From: Curvibacter sp.
GTDB lineage: Bacteria; Pseudomonadota; Gammaproteobacteria; Burkholderiales; Burkholderiaceae_C
Length of the DNA stretch: 64,000 nucleotides
Assembly: GCA_020248905.1 (NCBI GenBank)
Contig: JADCGR010000033.1
Location: 1-64,000, forward strand
Direction of reading: 5' to 3'
This document shows, in pieces, positions 7,524 to 17,130 of the stretch. The notes beneath the pieces were generated by a model that saw only the letters and a list, made by a program, of their open reading frames with translations, made no database searches and was not told the DNA's origin. The position numbers and the translations under genes are program-made. Within the stretch, counting starts at the first letter, position 1. Each line of letters begins with the position of its first letter.

Positions 7524-8174
7524 ATGCCAGCAACGCACTCTGCTCCTGTTCAGGGTATCGACGCCCTGCTGACCGCGGCCGACACGGCGCTGCGCACCCT
7601 CTTTGCCCCGCCGCACGCGGCGCGGCCCATGCCACAGGCGGCCGCCCCCGGTGCCGAACTGGGCGATGAAGAGAAACGCCTGTCTGCCGCGCTGATGCGC
7701 GTGAACCACGTAGGCGAGGTCTGCGCGCAGGCGCTTTACACCGCGCAAGCCCTGACCACGCCGAGCCCCGAGCTGCGCCAGCATTTCATGCACGCCTGCG
7801 CCGAAGAGACCGACCACCTGGCCTGGACGAAACAGCGGCTCGATGAACTGGGCGCGCGCCCATCGCTGCTCAACCCGCTGTGGTACGCAGGCGCCTTTGG
7901 CATCGGCCTGGTGGCGGGGCGGCTGGGCAATGCTGTGAGCCTGGGCTTTGTGGTGGAAACCGAGCGCCAGGTGGAGGCGCATCTGCACGAGCACCTGGAG
8001 CGCCTGCCCGCAGCCGACACGGCCTCGCGCGCCATCGTGGCGCAGATGGCTGCGGACGAGGTGGAACACGCCGTGGACGCACGCAAGGCCGGCGCAGCCG
8101 AACTGCCACTCCCGGCGCAGGAGCTCATGCGCGCGGTGGCAAAGGTGATGACCACCACCGCGCACTACGTTTGA
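7524..8174 (+). CDS. coq7: Demethoxyubiquinone hydroxylase (Coq7)
   Basis: 216 residues. It hydroxylates the demethoxyubiquinone ring in ubiquinone synthesis. The di-iron ligands appear as [16 protein letters not shown] (Glu), [16 protein letters not shown] (E..H), [17 protein letters not shown] and [16 protein letters not shown] (E..H). The start at 7524 is chosen because GAAAGG lies 7 bases before it; an in-frame ATG at 7509 lacks such a site. Convergent with osmC. Confidence 0.93.
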   Translation: MPATHSAPVQGIDALLTAADTALRTLFAPPHAARPMPQAAAPGAELGDEEKRLSAALMRVNHVGEVCAQALYTAQALTTPSPELRQHFMHACAEETDHLAWTKQRLDELGARPSLLNPLWYAGAFGIGLVAGRLGNAVSLGFVVETERQVEAHLHEHLERLPAADTASRAIVAQMAADEVEHAVDARKAGAAELPLPAQELMRAVAKVMTTTAHYV

Positions 8175-8195
8175 AAGCGGCGAATCCATCTACTG

Positions 8196-8296
8196 CGCGA
8201 GCCGATCGCGGCGTTGGGCGGTGCGCGCCATCCTCACGTACAGAAAGTACGTTCCGGTGGCTGTGCTCCGTCCGCCTTGCGCTCGACCCGCTCGCC
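8196..8296. repeat. Large imperfect palindrome between coq7 and osmC
   Basis: Centred on AGAAA at 8242-8246, flanked by ACGTAC and GTACGT. Both arms continue for about 45 bases with partial complementarity, including GGCGG/CCGCC and an outer GCGAG/CTCGC. It lies between two convergent genes. It may act as a bidirectional terminator or mRNA 3'-end structure, or be a REP-like intergenic element. Confidence 0.5.
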
Positions 8297-8342
8297 ACCA
8301 TGGCTTCACCGCTTTTTTCTGGCTGCGGCCTGGCTCGGGGGC

Positions 8343-8792
8343 TCAGGCCTCGAGCAGGTCGAAGCTGGTTGTGATCGCTGCGGTCTTGCCAAGCATGATG
8401 CTGGCCGAGCAGTACTTGTCGTGGCTCATCTTGATGGCGCGCTCCACGGCAGCAGCAGGCACACCCTTGCCCGTGACGGCGAAGTGCATGTGGATCTTCG
8501 TGAACACCTTGGGGTCTTCGCTGGCGCGTTCGCTCGTGAGCTTGACGCTGCAGCCGCGCACGTCGTGCCGGCCGCGCTTGAGGATGAGCACCACGTCGTA
8601 AGCCGTGCAGCCGCCGGTGCCCGCGAGCACGGTTTCCATGGGCCGCGGGGCGAGGTTCTGGCCGCCGTTCTCGGGCTTGGCCGCGTCGGGCGCGCCGTCC
8701 ATCATCAGCACATGGCCGCTGCCGGTTTCGGCCACAAAACCCATGCCTGAGCGCGCGCCGGTGGCGCCGGTCCAGCTGACGGTGCATTCCAT
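8343..8792 (-). CDS. OsmC-family protein
   Basis: 149 residues of the OsmC/Ohr family, thiol peroxidases of which some members have other roles. ETVLAGTGGCTAYDVVLILKRGR carries one family cysteine, and MSHDKYCSASIMLGKTA carries the second (peroxidatic/resolving pair, C..C). The subfamily is closer to the YhfA/OsmC-like group than to Ohr. The start at 8792 gives the normal family length; a longer open frame upstream is not supported. Convergent with coq7. Confidence 0.88.
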   Translation of the reverse strand: MECTVSWTGATGARSGMGFVAETGSGHVLMMDGAPDAAKPENGGQNLAPRPMETVLAGTGGCTAYDVVLILKRGRHDVRGCSVKLTSERASEDPKVFTKIHMHFAVTGKGVPAAAVERAIKMSHDKYCSASIMLGKTAAITTSFDLLEA

Positions 8793-8924
8793 AGTATTTC
8801 GCCTATTGCTTGTGAATCTGGGGAAGAGTTCGATTGTCGCCGACACCCATCCGTTGCGCGGGTGAACCCGTGGTCTGGCCACCCACAAAAGACATAAAAT
8901 AATGCATGAAATTGAGGTCAAATC

Positions 8925-9179
8925 ATGGAAATCACGCATCCCATTTATGCAGAAACCACGGTCAGCATGACCGATCTGCGGCGCAACCCAGCACGCATAT
9001 TGCAGGATGCGGGCAACATGCCCGTGGCAGTGCTCAACCACAACAAACCAGCGGCCTACCTGCTCTCGGCACGCGCCTATGAGGCTCTGCTGGATCGGCT
9101 GGAAGACGCGGAACTGGTGGAGATTGTCAAACAGCGGCAAGACGGCAAGCGGATCAAGGTGAAGCTTGAAGACCTGTGA
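8925..9179 (+). CDS. Phd/YefM-family antitoxin
   Basis: 84 residues. VSMTDLRRNPARILQDAGNMPVAVLNHNKPAAYLLS is the Phd/YefM N-terminal dimer and DNA-binding domain. The charged C-terminal tail (VEIVKQRQDGKRIKVKLEDL) is the toxin-binding part. GAGG lies 8 bases before the ATG. Its end overlaps the start of a RelE-type gene that is frameshifted, so this antitoxin may have no intact partner here. Confidence 0.92.
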   Translation: MEITHPIYAETTVSMTDLRRNPARILQDAGNMPVAVLNHNKPAAYLLSARAYEALLDRLEDAELVEIVKQRQDGKRIKVKLEDL

Positions 9180-9461
9180 GCTTGAGTTCGACGAACTGGC
9201 GCTGAAGGAGTGGCAAAAACTTGACGGCTCCATTCAGCAGCTATTCACCAAGCAACTTGCCAAACGTCTGCAAGCCCCGCACGTTCGTTCCGCCAGGCTC
9301 CATGGCCCACTGAAGAAACCTACAAAATCAAGCTTCGCGACGCCGGTTATCGCCTAGTCTATGAGGTGATCGACCGTCAATTGGTGGTTCTGGTGATCGC
9401 CATCGGACGACGCGATCATGACGAGATCTACCTCAAGACCGCAAGCCGTCTGAACGCATGA
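9166..9461 (+). pseudogene. RelE/ParE-type toxin, frameshifted
   Basis: The first about 48 codons encode a RelE start (ELEFDELALKEWQKLDGSIQQLFTKQLAKRL), with the frame then ending at 9357. After base 9312 the next frame continues the family perfectly: EETYKIKLRDAGYRLVYEV, then VVLVIAIGRRDHDEIY, ending at a TGA at 9459-9461. Adding one G to CCACTGAAG (about 9311) would restore a single 99-residue RelE. It is either a true loss-of-function mutation or an assembly error. It overlaps the phd gene by 14 bases. Confidence 0.88.
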
Positions 9462-9477
9462 CGCTCCCTCTTGCCCC

Positions 9478-11025
9478 ATGAAAAACAAGCCTCTCCAGCC
9501 CGCCGATTACCTACAAAAAATCCTCACCGCGCGGGTCTATGACGTGGCCGTCGAATCCCCGCTGGAGACCGCCCGGGCCCTGAGCCGGCGCCTGGGCAAC
9601 CAGGTGCTGCTCAAGCGCGAGGACCAGCAGGCCGTGTTCAGCTTCAAGCTGCGCGGCGCTTACAACAAGATGGCGCATCTGCCGCCCGCGCAACTGAAGA
9701 AAGGCGTGATCTGCGCCTCGGCCGGCAACCACGCCCAGGGTGTGGCGCTGGGCGCCAAGCGCCTGGGCGCGCGCGCCGTGATCGTGATGCCTACGACCAC
9801 GCCGCAACTCAAGGTTGACGCCGTGCGCGCGCTGGGCGGCGAGGTGGTGCTGCACGGCGACAGCTATTCCGACGCCTACGCCCACGCGCTGACGCTGCAG
9901 AAAAAACAGGGGCTGACCTTTGTGCACCCCTTTGACGACCCCGAGGTGATTGCCGGCCAGGGCACGATTGCCATGGAGATGCTGCGCCAGCACCAGGGCC
10001 CGCTGGACGCGGTGTTCGTAGCCATTGGTGGCGGCGGGCTGATCAGCGGCGTGGCGGCCTACATCAAGGCGGTGCGACCAGAGGTGAAGGTCATCGGCGT
10101 GCAGATGAACGACTCCAACGCCATGATCCAGTCGGTGCGTGCGGGCAAGCGGGTGCAGCTGCAGGACGTGGGCCTGTTCTCGGATGGCACGGCCGTGAAG
10201 CTGGTGGGCGAGGAAACCTTTCGTCTCACGCGCAAGCTGGTGGACGACTACATCGAGGTCGACACCGACGCGGTGTGCGCGGCCATCAAGGACGTGTTTG
10301 TGGACACGCGCTCCATCGTGGAGCCGGCCGGGGCGCTGGCGGTGGCGGCCATCAAGCAGTATGTGGCAAAGCACAAGACCAGAGGCCAGACCTACGCGGC
10401 CATCCTGTGCGGCGCCAACATGAACTTCGACCGCCTGCGCTTTGTGGCCGAGCGCGCGGACGTGGGCGAGGAGCGCGAAGCGCTGTTTGCCGTGACCATC
10501 CCCGAGGAGCGCGGCAGCTTCCGCCGCTTCTGCGAGCTCATCGGCACGCTGCCGGGCGGACCGCATAACGTGACCGAGTTCAGCTACCGCATCAGCGACG
10601 AGAAGAAGGCCCATGTCTTTGTGGGCCTGTCCACCAGCGCGCGCGGCGAGAGCAGCAAGATCGCTTCTGCCTTCAGACGCCAGGGCTTTGCCACGCTGGA
10701 CCTCACGCACGACGACCTGGCACAGGAACACATCCGCCACATGGTGGGCGGGCACTCGGCGCTGGCGCGCGACGAGCGCCTGCTGCGCTTCATCTTCCCC
10801 GAGCGGCCGGGCGCGCTGCTCAAATTCCTGAGCCTCATGCGGCCAGGCTGGAACATCAGCCTGTTCCACTACCGCAACCAGGGCGCAGACTATGGCCGCA
10901 TCCTCGTGGGCATCCAGGTGCCCTCGGCCGACGACAAGGCGTTTGCGAAGTTCCTCGCGCTGCTGGGATATGCCTATGTGGAAGAGACACGCAATCCGGC
11001 GTACCGTATGTTTCTGCAAGCGTGA
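9478..11025 (+). CDS. ilvA: Threonine ammonia-lyase, biosynthetic
   Basis: 515 residues, the length of E. coli IlvA (514). It converts threonine to 2-oxobutanoate, the first step to isoleucine. The PLP lysine is in [11 protein letters not shown] at about residue 58. The glycine loop for the PLP phosphate is [12 protein letters not shown], and [10 protein letters not shown] binds substrate. The last about 190 residues contain two ACT-like regulatory domains ([19 protein letters not shown] and [18 protein letters not shown]), which give feedback inhibition by isoleucine. Starts at an ATG 16 bases after the broken relE. Confidence 0.97.
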   Translation: MKNKPLQPADYLQKILTARVYDVAVESPLETARALSRRLGNQVLLKREDQQAVFSFKLRGAYNKMAHLPPAQLKKGVICASAGNHAQGVALGAKRLGARAVIVMPTTTPQLKVDAVRALGGEVVLHGDSYSDAYAHALTLQKKQGLTFVHPFDDPEVIAGQGTIAMEMLRQHQGPLDAVFVAIGGGGLISGVAAYIKAVRPEVKVIGVQMNDSNAMIQSVRAGKRVQLQDVGLFSDGTAVKLVGEETFRLTRKLVDDYIEVDTDAVCAAIKDVFVDTRSIVEPAGALAVAAIKQYVAKHKTRGQTYAAILCGANMNFDRLRFVAERADVGEEREALFAVTIPEERGSFRRFCELIGTLPGGPHNVTEFSYRISDEKKAHVFVGLSTSARGESSKIASAFRRQGFATLDLTHDDLAQEHIRHMVGGHSALARDERLLRFIFPERPGALLKFLSLMRPGWNISLFHYRNQGADYGRILVGIQVPSADDKAFAKFLALLGYAYVEETRNPAYRMFLQA

Positions 11026-11095
11026 GAATGAAGCACCCCCGCAGCGGCCCTGCATGCCCGGCACCTACGCCGCAGGCTCCGGCTCCTCGGCCTGT

Positions 11096-11119
11096 CCAAG
11101 CCAGCGCAGGCTGGCTTGG
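11096..11119. repeat. 10-bp perfect inverted repeat after ilvA
   Basis: CCAAGCCAGC, a GCAG spacer and GCTGGCTTGG form a strong hairpin 70 bases after ilvA. No T-run follows, so it is not a standard intrinsic terminator on either strand; a role in mRNA 3'-end stability is possible. The 223-base gap between ilvA and the next gene otherwise holds only repeat copy A. Confidence 0.6.
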
Positions 11120-11149
11120 AGCCGCAGGCCACAGCCCCCTCAAATGGGC

Positions 11150-11186
11150 GCACCCAGTGGCCCGGCGAAGCCGCTTCCACGGGTGC
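11150..11186. repeat. Dispersed palindromic repeat, copy A
   Basis: GCACCC (11150-11155) pairs with GGGTGC (11181-11186), and GTGG pairs with CCAC inside. Between them lies a core which, on the minus strand, reads GAAGCGGCTTCGCCGGGCC. The core is shared with copies at 32205-32243 and 37000-37040, while the stem bases differ but stay paired. Confidence 0.6.
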
Positions 11187-11248
11187 CCGCGATTGGTGGC
11201 CTTTCATCCAGCGCGGCGATGTATCAACAGATTTCTATGGAGACACTC

Positions 11249-12028
11249 ATGAACTACGAAATGATCCAGGTGCGCACAGAAGCAGGCAAGGTCGGCATCA
11301 TCACGCTGAACCGCCCCAAACAGCTCAACGCGCTGAACGACCAGCTCATGGACGAGCTGGGGGCGGCGCTGCAGGCCTTCGATGCCGACCCGGCCATCAG
11401 CTGTATGGTGATCACCGGCAGCGAGAAAGCCTTTGCCGCCGGCGCGGATATCGGGGCCATGGCGGGTTACAGCTTTGCCGACGTTTACAAGGGCGACTAC
11501 ATCACTCGCAACTGGGAGCGCATCCGCAGCATCCGCAAGCCGGTGATTGCGGCCGTCAGTGGCTTTGCGCTGGGCGGCGGCTGCGAGCTGGCCATGATGT
11601 GCGACTTCATCATTGCGGCGGACAACGCCAAGTTCGGCCAGCCGGAAATCAAGCTGGGCATCATCCCCGGCGCGGGCGGCACGCAGCGCCTGCCGCGTGC
11701 CGTGGGCAAGGCCAAGGCCATGGACATGACGCTCACGGGCCGCATGATGGACGCCGCCGAGGCCGAGCGGGCCGGGCTGGTGAGCCGCGTGGTGCCGCTG
11801 GACAAGCTCATGGACGAGGCCCTGGGCGCGGCGCTGATGATCTGCGACTACTCGCAGGTGGCTGTGATGGCGGCCAAGGAATCGGTGAACCGCGCCTTTG
11901 AGGGCAGCCTCAACGACGGCGTGATGTTTGAGCGCCGGCTCTTCCACGCCCTGTTTGCCACGGTTGACCAGAAGGAAGGCATGGCCGCGTTTGTGGAGAA
12001 GCGCAAGCCGGTTTTTGTGAATCGTTGA
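11249..12028 (+). CDS. Enoyl-CoA hydratase
   Basis: 259 residues of the crotonase family, the size of short-chain enoyl-CoA hydratases. The oxyanion-hole segment is [11 protein letters not shown]. The two catalytic glutamates lie in [15 protein letters not shown] and [19 protein letters not shown]. It hydrates 2-enoyl-CoA in beta-oxidation, and close homologues are labelled FadB- or PaaF-like. The start at 11249 follows TGGAGACA; in-frame upstream ATGs run through repeat DNA and are rejected. Confidence 0.93.
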   Translation: MNYEMIQVRTEAGKVGIITLNRPKQLNALNDQLMDELGAALQAFDADPAISCMVITGSEKAFAAGADIGAMAGYSFADVYKGDYITRNWERIRSIRKPVIAAVSGFALGGGCELAMMCDFIIAADNAKFGQPEIKLGIIPGAGGTQRLPRAVGKAKAMDMTLTGRMMDAAEAERAGLVSRVVPLDKLMDEALGAALMICDYSQVAVMAAKESVNRAFEGSLNDGVMFERRLFHALFATVDQKEGMAAFVEKRKPVFVNR

Positions 12029-12076
12029 GCCCCGCGCACTCTACTGCCGAGCCGTGCGTCTGGTATGACGACGCGG

Positions 12077-14218
12077 TCAGCCCAAAGTCCAGCCGGAAAC
12101 ATGAGCGGTGTCCAGATGGTCGGGCGGCAGTCCCTCAAGACTTCTCTCATGCATTCGCACGTAAAGCTGTTCCAGGCTGGTTGTGAAAGCTGCGGCATCG
12201 AACAGCACCGACCGGCCATGCTGCGAATCAAGCCGCTCACGGAGGCGCTTGAGTTGGGCCGGGTCGCGCCCTAACTCCACAGCGAGGCGCTCATACTCTG
12301 CGAAGTCGCTGGCGACCAGATCCGACAGGCCAGCTGCATGCAGGATGCTGCCGCCCATGCGGCTGGCAAAACTGTGACCCGGACAGGTGAGAACAGGCAA
12401 GCCTGCCCAAAGCGCGTCACTGGCCGTGGTACCAGCGTTGTATAGCAACGTATCAAGCATCAGGTCGGCTACACGGAACCTTGCCAGATACTTTTCATGA
12501 GGCAGCTTGCCAACGAGAACGATGCGATCCTGGGACACCCCGCGATCCATAGCCTCCCGCTGCAAGTTAACTCCGACATCATCAAACGGCACGTAGAGCA
12601 TGAGTACGCTCTGCGGTACCTGCTTCAGCACTCGCATCCAGATGTCAAAAACCTGCGGCGTAATCTTGTAGCTGTTATTGAAGCTCGCATAGACCACCGC
12701 ATCGGGGGCGATGCCAAATTCATCGCGGTGGAAAACACAATTAGCCATCTGCCGCCGGTTATCGTTTGCCTGGAAAAATGGCAGGCACGCCACATGCTCG
12801 GTGTAGTGCGACCGCTGCGCGGGTGGAATGATGAAGCTGTCGGCAATGATGTAGTCGTACGCAGGCATCCCCATCGTTCCGAGATAGCCCAGGTAACTCG
12901 CCTGCACGGGCGCCAACCGATAAGCAAACGCACCAAAACGCCCGCGATCGGTATGGCCCGCCAGATCAATGGCAATATCCACTCTGCGGTCTCGGGCAAG
13001 TTGGGCGATCGCCTTGCTGGACAGGCCGGTGACGTCAATAAACTCATCGAAGCAGTTCGAGACGCGACGTGACATGGCGTCAACATCGGCCGGACCCTCG
13101 GAAAGGGCAATCAACTCGAAGCGCTGGCGGTTGTGTTGTTCCAGTACGCCTGCCATGAGGTAAGAGACCGGATGGGCCCGGAAATCCCCGGAGCTGTACG
13201 CAATGCGAATCCGCTCGCGCCGCACGGGGCGCGGCGGCGGCCCCAGCCTCTCGCTGGGGGCCGGGGCATGTTCGTCAGCATACCTCTCAGTGAAGCGCCG
13301 CTGAAGCGCTGGGTCGTCGTTGCTGGCAAGGATCAGGAAGGGCAATGGCGCATCGGTCAAATCGGTGACCTCGGTGGTCAGCGCCGCCACATCCTGCTCA
13401 AGTGTTTCCCAACGACAGACTAACTGGCGCAGCGCCAGGCGCCGATTGCGTGCGGCGACACGTTTGGGGTCCAACTCCAGACTACGGCTGAAGGCCTGAT
13501 CTGCCAAATCGTGATTCTTGAGGAGCAACTCGATCTGCCCCCGGTAGTCCCAGACCTCAGGGGATTGTGGGGCCAGGGCCTCGGCTCGCTCAAGCGACAA
13601 ACTCGCCGCCTGAACATGGCGGCGCATCAACAGGACATCCACGAGGTTCAACCAGGTCTGCGGGTGGCCGGGCAATAGCTCCGTCGCACGCTGGCAAATG
13701 GCGATCGCCTCATCAAACTTATTCTGAGGACATAAAACCCGGCTGAGATTGACGAGCACCGCACCGCTGGCTGGCGCCAGCTCCAGCGCCTTGCGAAACG
13801 CAGACTCAGCGTCCTGAAAACGCTTCTGGGTGGCACGCAGACGGCCCAGATTGGAATAGGCTTCAGGTCGGCCTGGCGCCAGCTCGATCGATCGCAGAAA
13901 GCAACGCTCGGCGTCCGTGTCGCATCGAATCTGGTGAAAGACCAGGCCAATCGCGTTCTGGGCTTGGGCCGAAGCGGCGCCATTCTTCTCGGCTAACGCC
14001 ATGGCGCACTGGGCTTCGACCAGATCCTCCGGCCGACCTCGACCCGCTAGCGCACGTCCAAGGTTGTACCAGGCCTCGGTCATGCCGGGCGCAAACTCCA
14101 AAGCGTGCCGAGCCCACCAAATCGCAGCGTCGAAATTGCCGGCTTCGGTTGCTGCATGCGCTGTGTTGACGGCGTGTACCGCCGCGGCCATGGTCATGGA
14201 GAGCTGTTTGGTTGACAC
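12077..14218 (-). CDS. TPR protein with SPINDLY/OGT-type glycosyltransferase domain (GT41)
   Basis: 713 residues. About the first 270 are TPR units (AEAGNFDAAIWWARHALEFAPG, EAYSNLGRLRATQKRFQDAE and others). From about residue 330 it is the O-GlcNAc transferase/SPINDLY catalytic region. The markers are YSSGDFRAHPVSYLMAG, DLAGHTDRGRFGAFAYRLAPVQ, NNSYKITPQVFDIWMRVL and LLYNAGTTASDALWAGLPVLT; the last binds the nucleotide sugar. Bacterial members glycosylate proteins or surface structures, but the target is unknown here. The methyltransferase gene ends 4 bases upstream, so they are probably co-transcribed. Confidence 0.88.
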   Translation of the reverse strand: MSTKQLSMTMAAAVHAVNTAHAATEAGNFDAAIWWARHALEFAPGMTEAWYNLGRALAGRGRPEDLVEAQCAMALAEKNGAASAQAQNAIGLVFHQIRCDTDAERCFLRSIELAPGRPEAYSNLGRLRATQKRFQDAESAFRKALELAPASGAVLVNLSRVLCPQNKFDEAIAICQRATELLPGHPQTWLNLVDVLLMRRHVQAASLSLERAEALAPQSPEVWDYRGQIELLLKNHDLADQAFSRSLELDPKRVAARNRRLALRQLVCRWETLEQDVAALTTEVTDLTDAPLPFLILASNDDPALQRRFTERYADEHAPAPSERLGPPPRPVRRERIRIAYSSGDFRAHPVSYLMAGVLEQHNRQRFELIALSEGPADVDAMSRRVSNCFDEFIDVTGLSSKAIAQLARDRRVDIAIDLAGHTDRGRFGAFAYRLAPVQASYLGYLGTMGMPAYDYIIADSFIIPPAQRSHYTEHVACLPFFQANDNRRQMANCVFHRDEFGIAPDAVVYASFNNSYKITPQVFDIWMRVLKQVPQSVLMLYVPFDDVGVNLQREAMDRGVSQDRIVLVGKLPHEKYLARFRVADLMLDTLLYNAGTTASDALWAGLPVLTCPGHSFASRMGGSILHAAGLSDLVASDFAEYERLAVELGRDPAQLKRLRERLDSQHGRSVLFDAAAFTTSLEQLYVRMHERSLEGLPPDHLDTAHVSGWTLG

Positions 14219-14222
14219 CTGT

Positions 14223-14822
14223 TCAAGCTGGAAAATGCGCTGCGATGAGCGCGCGCATTTCTACCTCGCTACGGTCGGATTTACTGGCCACGGCCCAGAG
14301 GTCAAAAAATGCCGGACGAGCCATGACCGCCGCCTTCTTGAAGCCAAGCTGGAGCAGCACCTGCATCAGAACACTGGCCGTGAACCCACAACGATGGGCC
14401 ATGTAAAGATTGCCACGCGCCATGGCCGGACGATGCCCGTAGAGAATATCAAGGGGAGCAACAGGCCCTGAAGGCGAAGCGTATGCAGGCTCAACCAGCT
14501 TGTCCTGGGCGATGAGAGCGCAGACGGATTGCAGATCAGGGCACGTGATGACCGCAAAACCATCGGGCTGTAGCACGCGCAGCCACTCGTTCAAAGCTAC
14601 AGGCACTTCATGGGGATACAGGTGCTCGATGTTATGGCTGGAAAAAATGGCATCGACGCTTTGGGCGGCCACTGCCTTCATATCGGTCATGGAGCCGATG
14701 ACATCGGGACTGACACTGGCGTCAATGTCAAAGCGTATTTCGTTCCATTCAGGAACATTGAACCCCGAGGTCGTGTTCTGTTTTCGGGCCGGGCCGCAGC
14801 CTATGTGAAGGAGTTTTTTCAT
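14223..14822 (-). CDS. Class I SAM-dependent methyltransferase
   Basis: 199 residues from the ATG at 14822. MKKLLHIGCGPARK is the SAM-binding motif I. FDIDASVSPDVIGSMTDM is motif II with the acidic ribose-binding residue. DAIFSSHNIEHLYPHEV and WLRVLQPDGFAVITCPDL are the Methyltransf_11-type motifs III-IV. It resembles methyltransferases of sugar or glycan pathways. No strong ribosome site precedes the start. Directly upstream of the OGT-like gene, so a joint role in glycan synthesis or decoration is likely but unproven. Confidence 0.85.
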   Translation of the reverse strand: MKKLLHIGCGPARKQNTTSGFNVPEWNEIRFDIDASVSPDVIGSMTDMKAVAAQSVDAIFSSHNIEHLYPHEVPVALNEWLRVLQPDGFAVITCPDLQSVCALIAQDKLVEPAYASPSGPVAPLDILYGHRPAMARGNLYMAHRCGFTASVLMQVLLQLGFKKAAVMARPAFFDLWAVASKSDRSEVEMRALIAAHFPA

Positions 14823-14965
14823 GACTTTCGCGCCATATGCCAGGAAGGCATGTTTGGGAGATCTACGGGGCAACCGCCAGCAGCTTAGAGATTGCGAGAG
14901 CGGTCTGCACTTTAGCAAAACACCTACTCGCAAGCCATCTATCAGGCGTCTGCTCGCCAACAAAG

Positions 14966-14994
14966 AAAGGCCCGCAGTCTTGCGACTGCGGGCC
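14966..14994 (-). terminator. Terminator of the tRNA-Met transcript
   Basis: An 11-bp stem (GGCCCGCAGTC at 14969-14979 with its complement at 14984-14994) and a TTGC loop. On the minus strand TTTCTTTG follows. It lies just after the tRNA gene. Confidence 0.82.
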
Positions 14995-15002
14995 CGATTT
15001 GG

Positions 15003-15076
15003 TGGAGGTAGGTGGATTTGAACCACCGACCTCAGGGTTATGAATCCTGCGCTCTCACCAACTGAGCTATACCTCC
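15003..15076 (-). tRNA. tRNA-Met (anticodon CAT)
   Basis: A 74-base cloverleaf on the minus strand. The acceptor stem is GGAGGTA/TACCTCC, the D arm is TAGCTCAGTTGGTGAGAGC, and the anticodon loop is TTCATAA with CAT at 15042-15040. The T arm has the GGTTCAAATCC motif. CCA is encoded at 15002-15000. The first pair is G1-C72, so it is not an initiator tRNA. A CAT anticodon could also mean tRNA-Ile2 (lysidine-modified), which cannot be excluded by eye. The last anticodon-stem pair is an A-C mismatch. Confidence 0.9.
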
Positions 15077-15134
15077 GAAATCATTCCCCTTAGCGCGCCG
15101 CTTCAAGGCTCGGCCTGGTCTTACCGAGCGCGAT

Positions 15135-15140
15135 AGTATA
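15135..15140 (-). promoter_or_regulatory. Possible -10 element of the tRNA-Met promoter
   Basis: TATACT on the minus strand, about 60 bases before the mature tRNA 5' end. No convincing -35 was found at the matching distance, so this is tentative. Confidence 0.35.
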
Positions 15141-15262
15141 TATCACGTCGCTCGTGCCGAAGCGCCGCCGCTACAATTCCGTTAGATAGGCTGGGAGCTG
15201 GGGACTCAAAGCTCCGCCGTCCGCCCTCGCCGGTTTTCTATGTCAGCCTCTGGATAAACACC

Positions 15263-15682
15263 ATGAACCGCTGTTCACTGCTTCCCTCGCTTTTTTGCAC
15301 CACCGCGCTTGCGGGTCTGCTGGCCCTGTCACCCCTGGCGGGGCGGGCCCAGACCAGCACCAATCCATCGGCGGCCACGCAGGCCCAGCCCTTGCCCCAG
15401 CGCATCCCGCCCATTTCGGCCCGGGCCCAGCGCGGCGTGCTGCGCATCGTGCAACCGCCTGAGGTGTTGCTCAACAGCCGGCCTGCGCGCCTGGCGCCGG
15501 GCGCGCGCATCCGCAACCGCAACAACCTCATCGTGGTGTCGGCAGCCCTGCTGGCGAAGGACTTGCCCGTGCGCTACACGCTGGACCCGATGGGACTGGT
15601 ACATGAGGTGTGGGTGCTGACGGCCGAGGAAGCCGCGCGCGATCCCGTCCCCCTGGTCTACAACCCGCAGCCCCAGGAGTGA
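15263..15682 (+). CDS. Secreted hypothetical protein
   Basis: 139 residues with a Sec signal peptide: [30 protein letters not shown] in two parts, cleavage predicted after AGRAQ or near it. The exported body has a Pro/Gln-rich start. It then has a conserved-looking part, [24 protein letters not shown] followed by [33 protein letters not shown] recognise no named domain; similar short exported proteins occur upstream of miaB in comamonads. Located 83 bases before miaB. Confidence 0.75.
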   Translation: MNRCSLLPSLFCTTALAGLLALSPLAGRAQTSTNPSAATQAQPLPQRIPPISARAQRGVLRIVQPPEVLLNSRPARLAPGARIRNRNNLIVVSAALLAKDLPVRYTLDPMGLVHEVWVLTAEEAARDPVPLVYNPQPQE

Positions 15683-15764
15683 GAGCGGCGCCCGGCCGCC
15701 CCGCCCTGCCCCCTGGATTCAAGGGCGCCGCCTCACGCGGCACCCGCAAGACATGGACTTCGCC

Positions 15765-17093
15765 ATGAGCAAGAAAGTATTCATCAAGACCTTTGGCTGC
15801 CAGATGAACGAGTACGACTCGGACAAGATGGCCGACGTGCTGGGCGCCGCCCAGGGCTACGAGAAGACCGACGACCCGGAGCAGGCCGACCTGATTCTGT
15901 TCAATACCTGCTCGGTGCGCGAGAAAGCCCAGGAGAAGGTGTTCTCCGACCTGGGCCGGGTGCAGCACCTCAAGAAAAAGGGCGTGAAGATCGGCGTGGG
16001 CGGCTGTGTGGCCAGCCAGGAGGGGGCGGAGATCATCCGGCGCGCGCCCTATGTGGACGTGGTCTTCGGCCCGCAGACCCTGCACCGTCTGCCCGAGCTG
16101 CTGACCGCGCGTGACGCCGAGAAGCGCCCGCAGGTGGACATCAGCTTCCCCGAGATCGAGAAATTCGACCACCTGCCTCCAGCCAAGGTGGAGGGCGCGA
16201 CGGCTTTCGTGAGCATCATGGAGGGCTGCTCCAAGTACTGCAGCTACTGCGTGGTGCCCTACACGCGCGGCGAGGAAGTGCACCGGCCCTTTGAGGACGT
16301 GCTGGTGGAGGTGGCGGGGCTGGCCGACCAGGGCGTGAAAGAGATCACGCTGCTGGGGCAGAACGTCAACGCCTACAAGGCGTTCATGGGCGACACGAAG
16401 GAGATTGCTGACTTCGCCACGCTGATCGAGTATGTGGCAGAGATTCCGGGAATCGAGCGCATCCGCTACACGACCAGCCACCCCAATGAGTTCACGCCCG
16501 CTCTGATTGCCGCGTATGGCAAGGTGCCCAAGCTCGTGAGCCATTTGCACCTGCCGGTGCAGCACGGCAGCGACCGCATCCTCATGGCCATGAAGCGTGG
16601 CTACACGGCCATGGAGTACAAGAGCACGGTCCGCAAGCTGCGTGCGATCCGTCCCGATCTGTCGCTGAGCAGCGACTTCATCGTCGGCTTCCCGGGCGAA
16701 ACGGACGAGGACCACGCGCGGCTCATCAAGCTGATCGAGGACCTGGATTTCGACAACTCCTTCAGCTTCATTTTCAGTCCGCGCCCCGGCACGCCAGCGG
16801 CGAATCTGCACGACGACACACCGCACGAGGTGAAGCTCAAGCGCCTGCAGCAGGTACAGGCCCTGATCGACGGCAATATGCGACGCATCAGCGAAAGCCG
16901 CGTGGGAACGGTGCAGCGTATCCTGGTGGAAGGACCCTCGCGGCGCGACCCGGGTGAGCTGATGGGCCGCACCGAATGCAACCGCGCAGTGAATTTTGAG
17001 GGGCCAGCCCGCCTGATTGGGCAGATGGTGGATGTGAAGATCAGCCTGGCCTATCCGCACTCGCTTAGAGGCGAGGTGGTCATAGAAGGCTGA
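15765..17093 (+). CDS. miaB: tRNA-2-methylthio-N6-dimethylallyladenosine synthase (MiaB)
   Basis: 442 residues. It methylthiolates i6A37 in tRNAs reading U-starting codons. The N-terminal methylthiotransferase domain has its three cluster cysteines in [20 protein letters not shown] and [10 protein letters not shown]. The radical-SAM motif is [19 protein letters not shown]. The C-terminal TRAM domain starts at about [13 protein letters not shown]. The start at 15765 (MSKKVFIK) is chosen by family alignment; an ATG four codons earlier (15753) is possible. Confidence 0.97.
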   Translation: MSKKVFIKTFGCQMNEYDSDKMADVLGAAQGYEKTDDPEQADLILFNTCSVREKAQEKVFSDLGRVQHLKKKGVKIGVGGCVASQEGAEIIRRAPYVDVVFGPQTLHRLPELLTARDAEKRPQVDISFPEIEKFDHLPPAKVEGATAFVSIMEGCSKYCSYCVVPYTRGEEVHRPFEDVLVEVAGLADQGVKEITLLGQNVNAYKAFMGDTKEIADFATLIEYVAEIPGIERIRYTTSHPNEFTPALIAAYGKVPKLVSHLHLPVQHGSDRILMAMKRGYTAMEYKSTVRKLRAIRPDLSLSSDFIVGFPGETDEDHARLIKLIEDLDFDNSFSFIFSPRPGTPAANLHDDTPHEVKLKRLQQVQALIDGNMRRISESRVGTVQRILVEGPSRRDPGELMGRTECNRAVNFEGPARLIGQMVDVKISLAYPHSLRGEVVIEG

Positions 17094-17130
17094 GATGGCC
17101 ATCGGGTCATGGCGAGCATGACTTAACGCA

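Noticed and set aside
11026-11248. N-terminal extension of the enoyl-CoA hydratase through the intergenic region
   Set aside because: The open frame runs through a hairpin and repeat copy A; the start at 11249 has a ribosome site and fits the family length.
15003-15076. Initiator tRNA-fMet
   Set aside because: The first acceptor pair is G-C, whereas initiator tRNAs have an unpaired C1-A72 type end.
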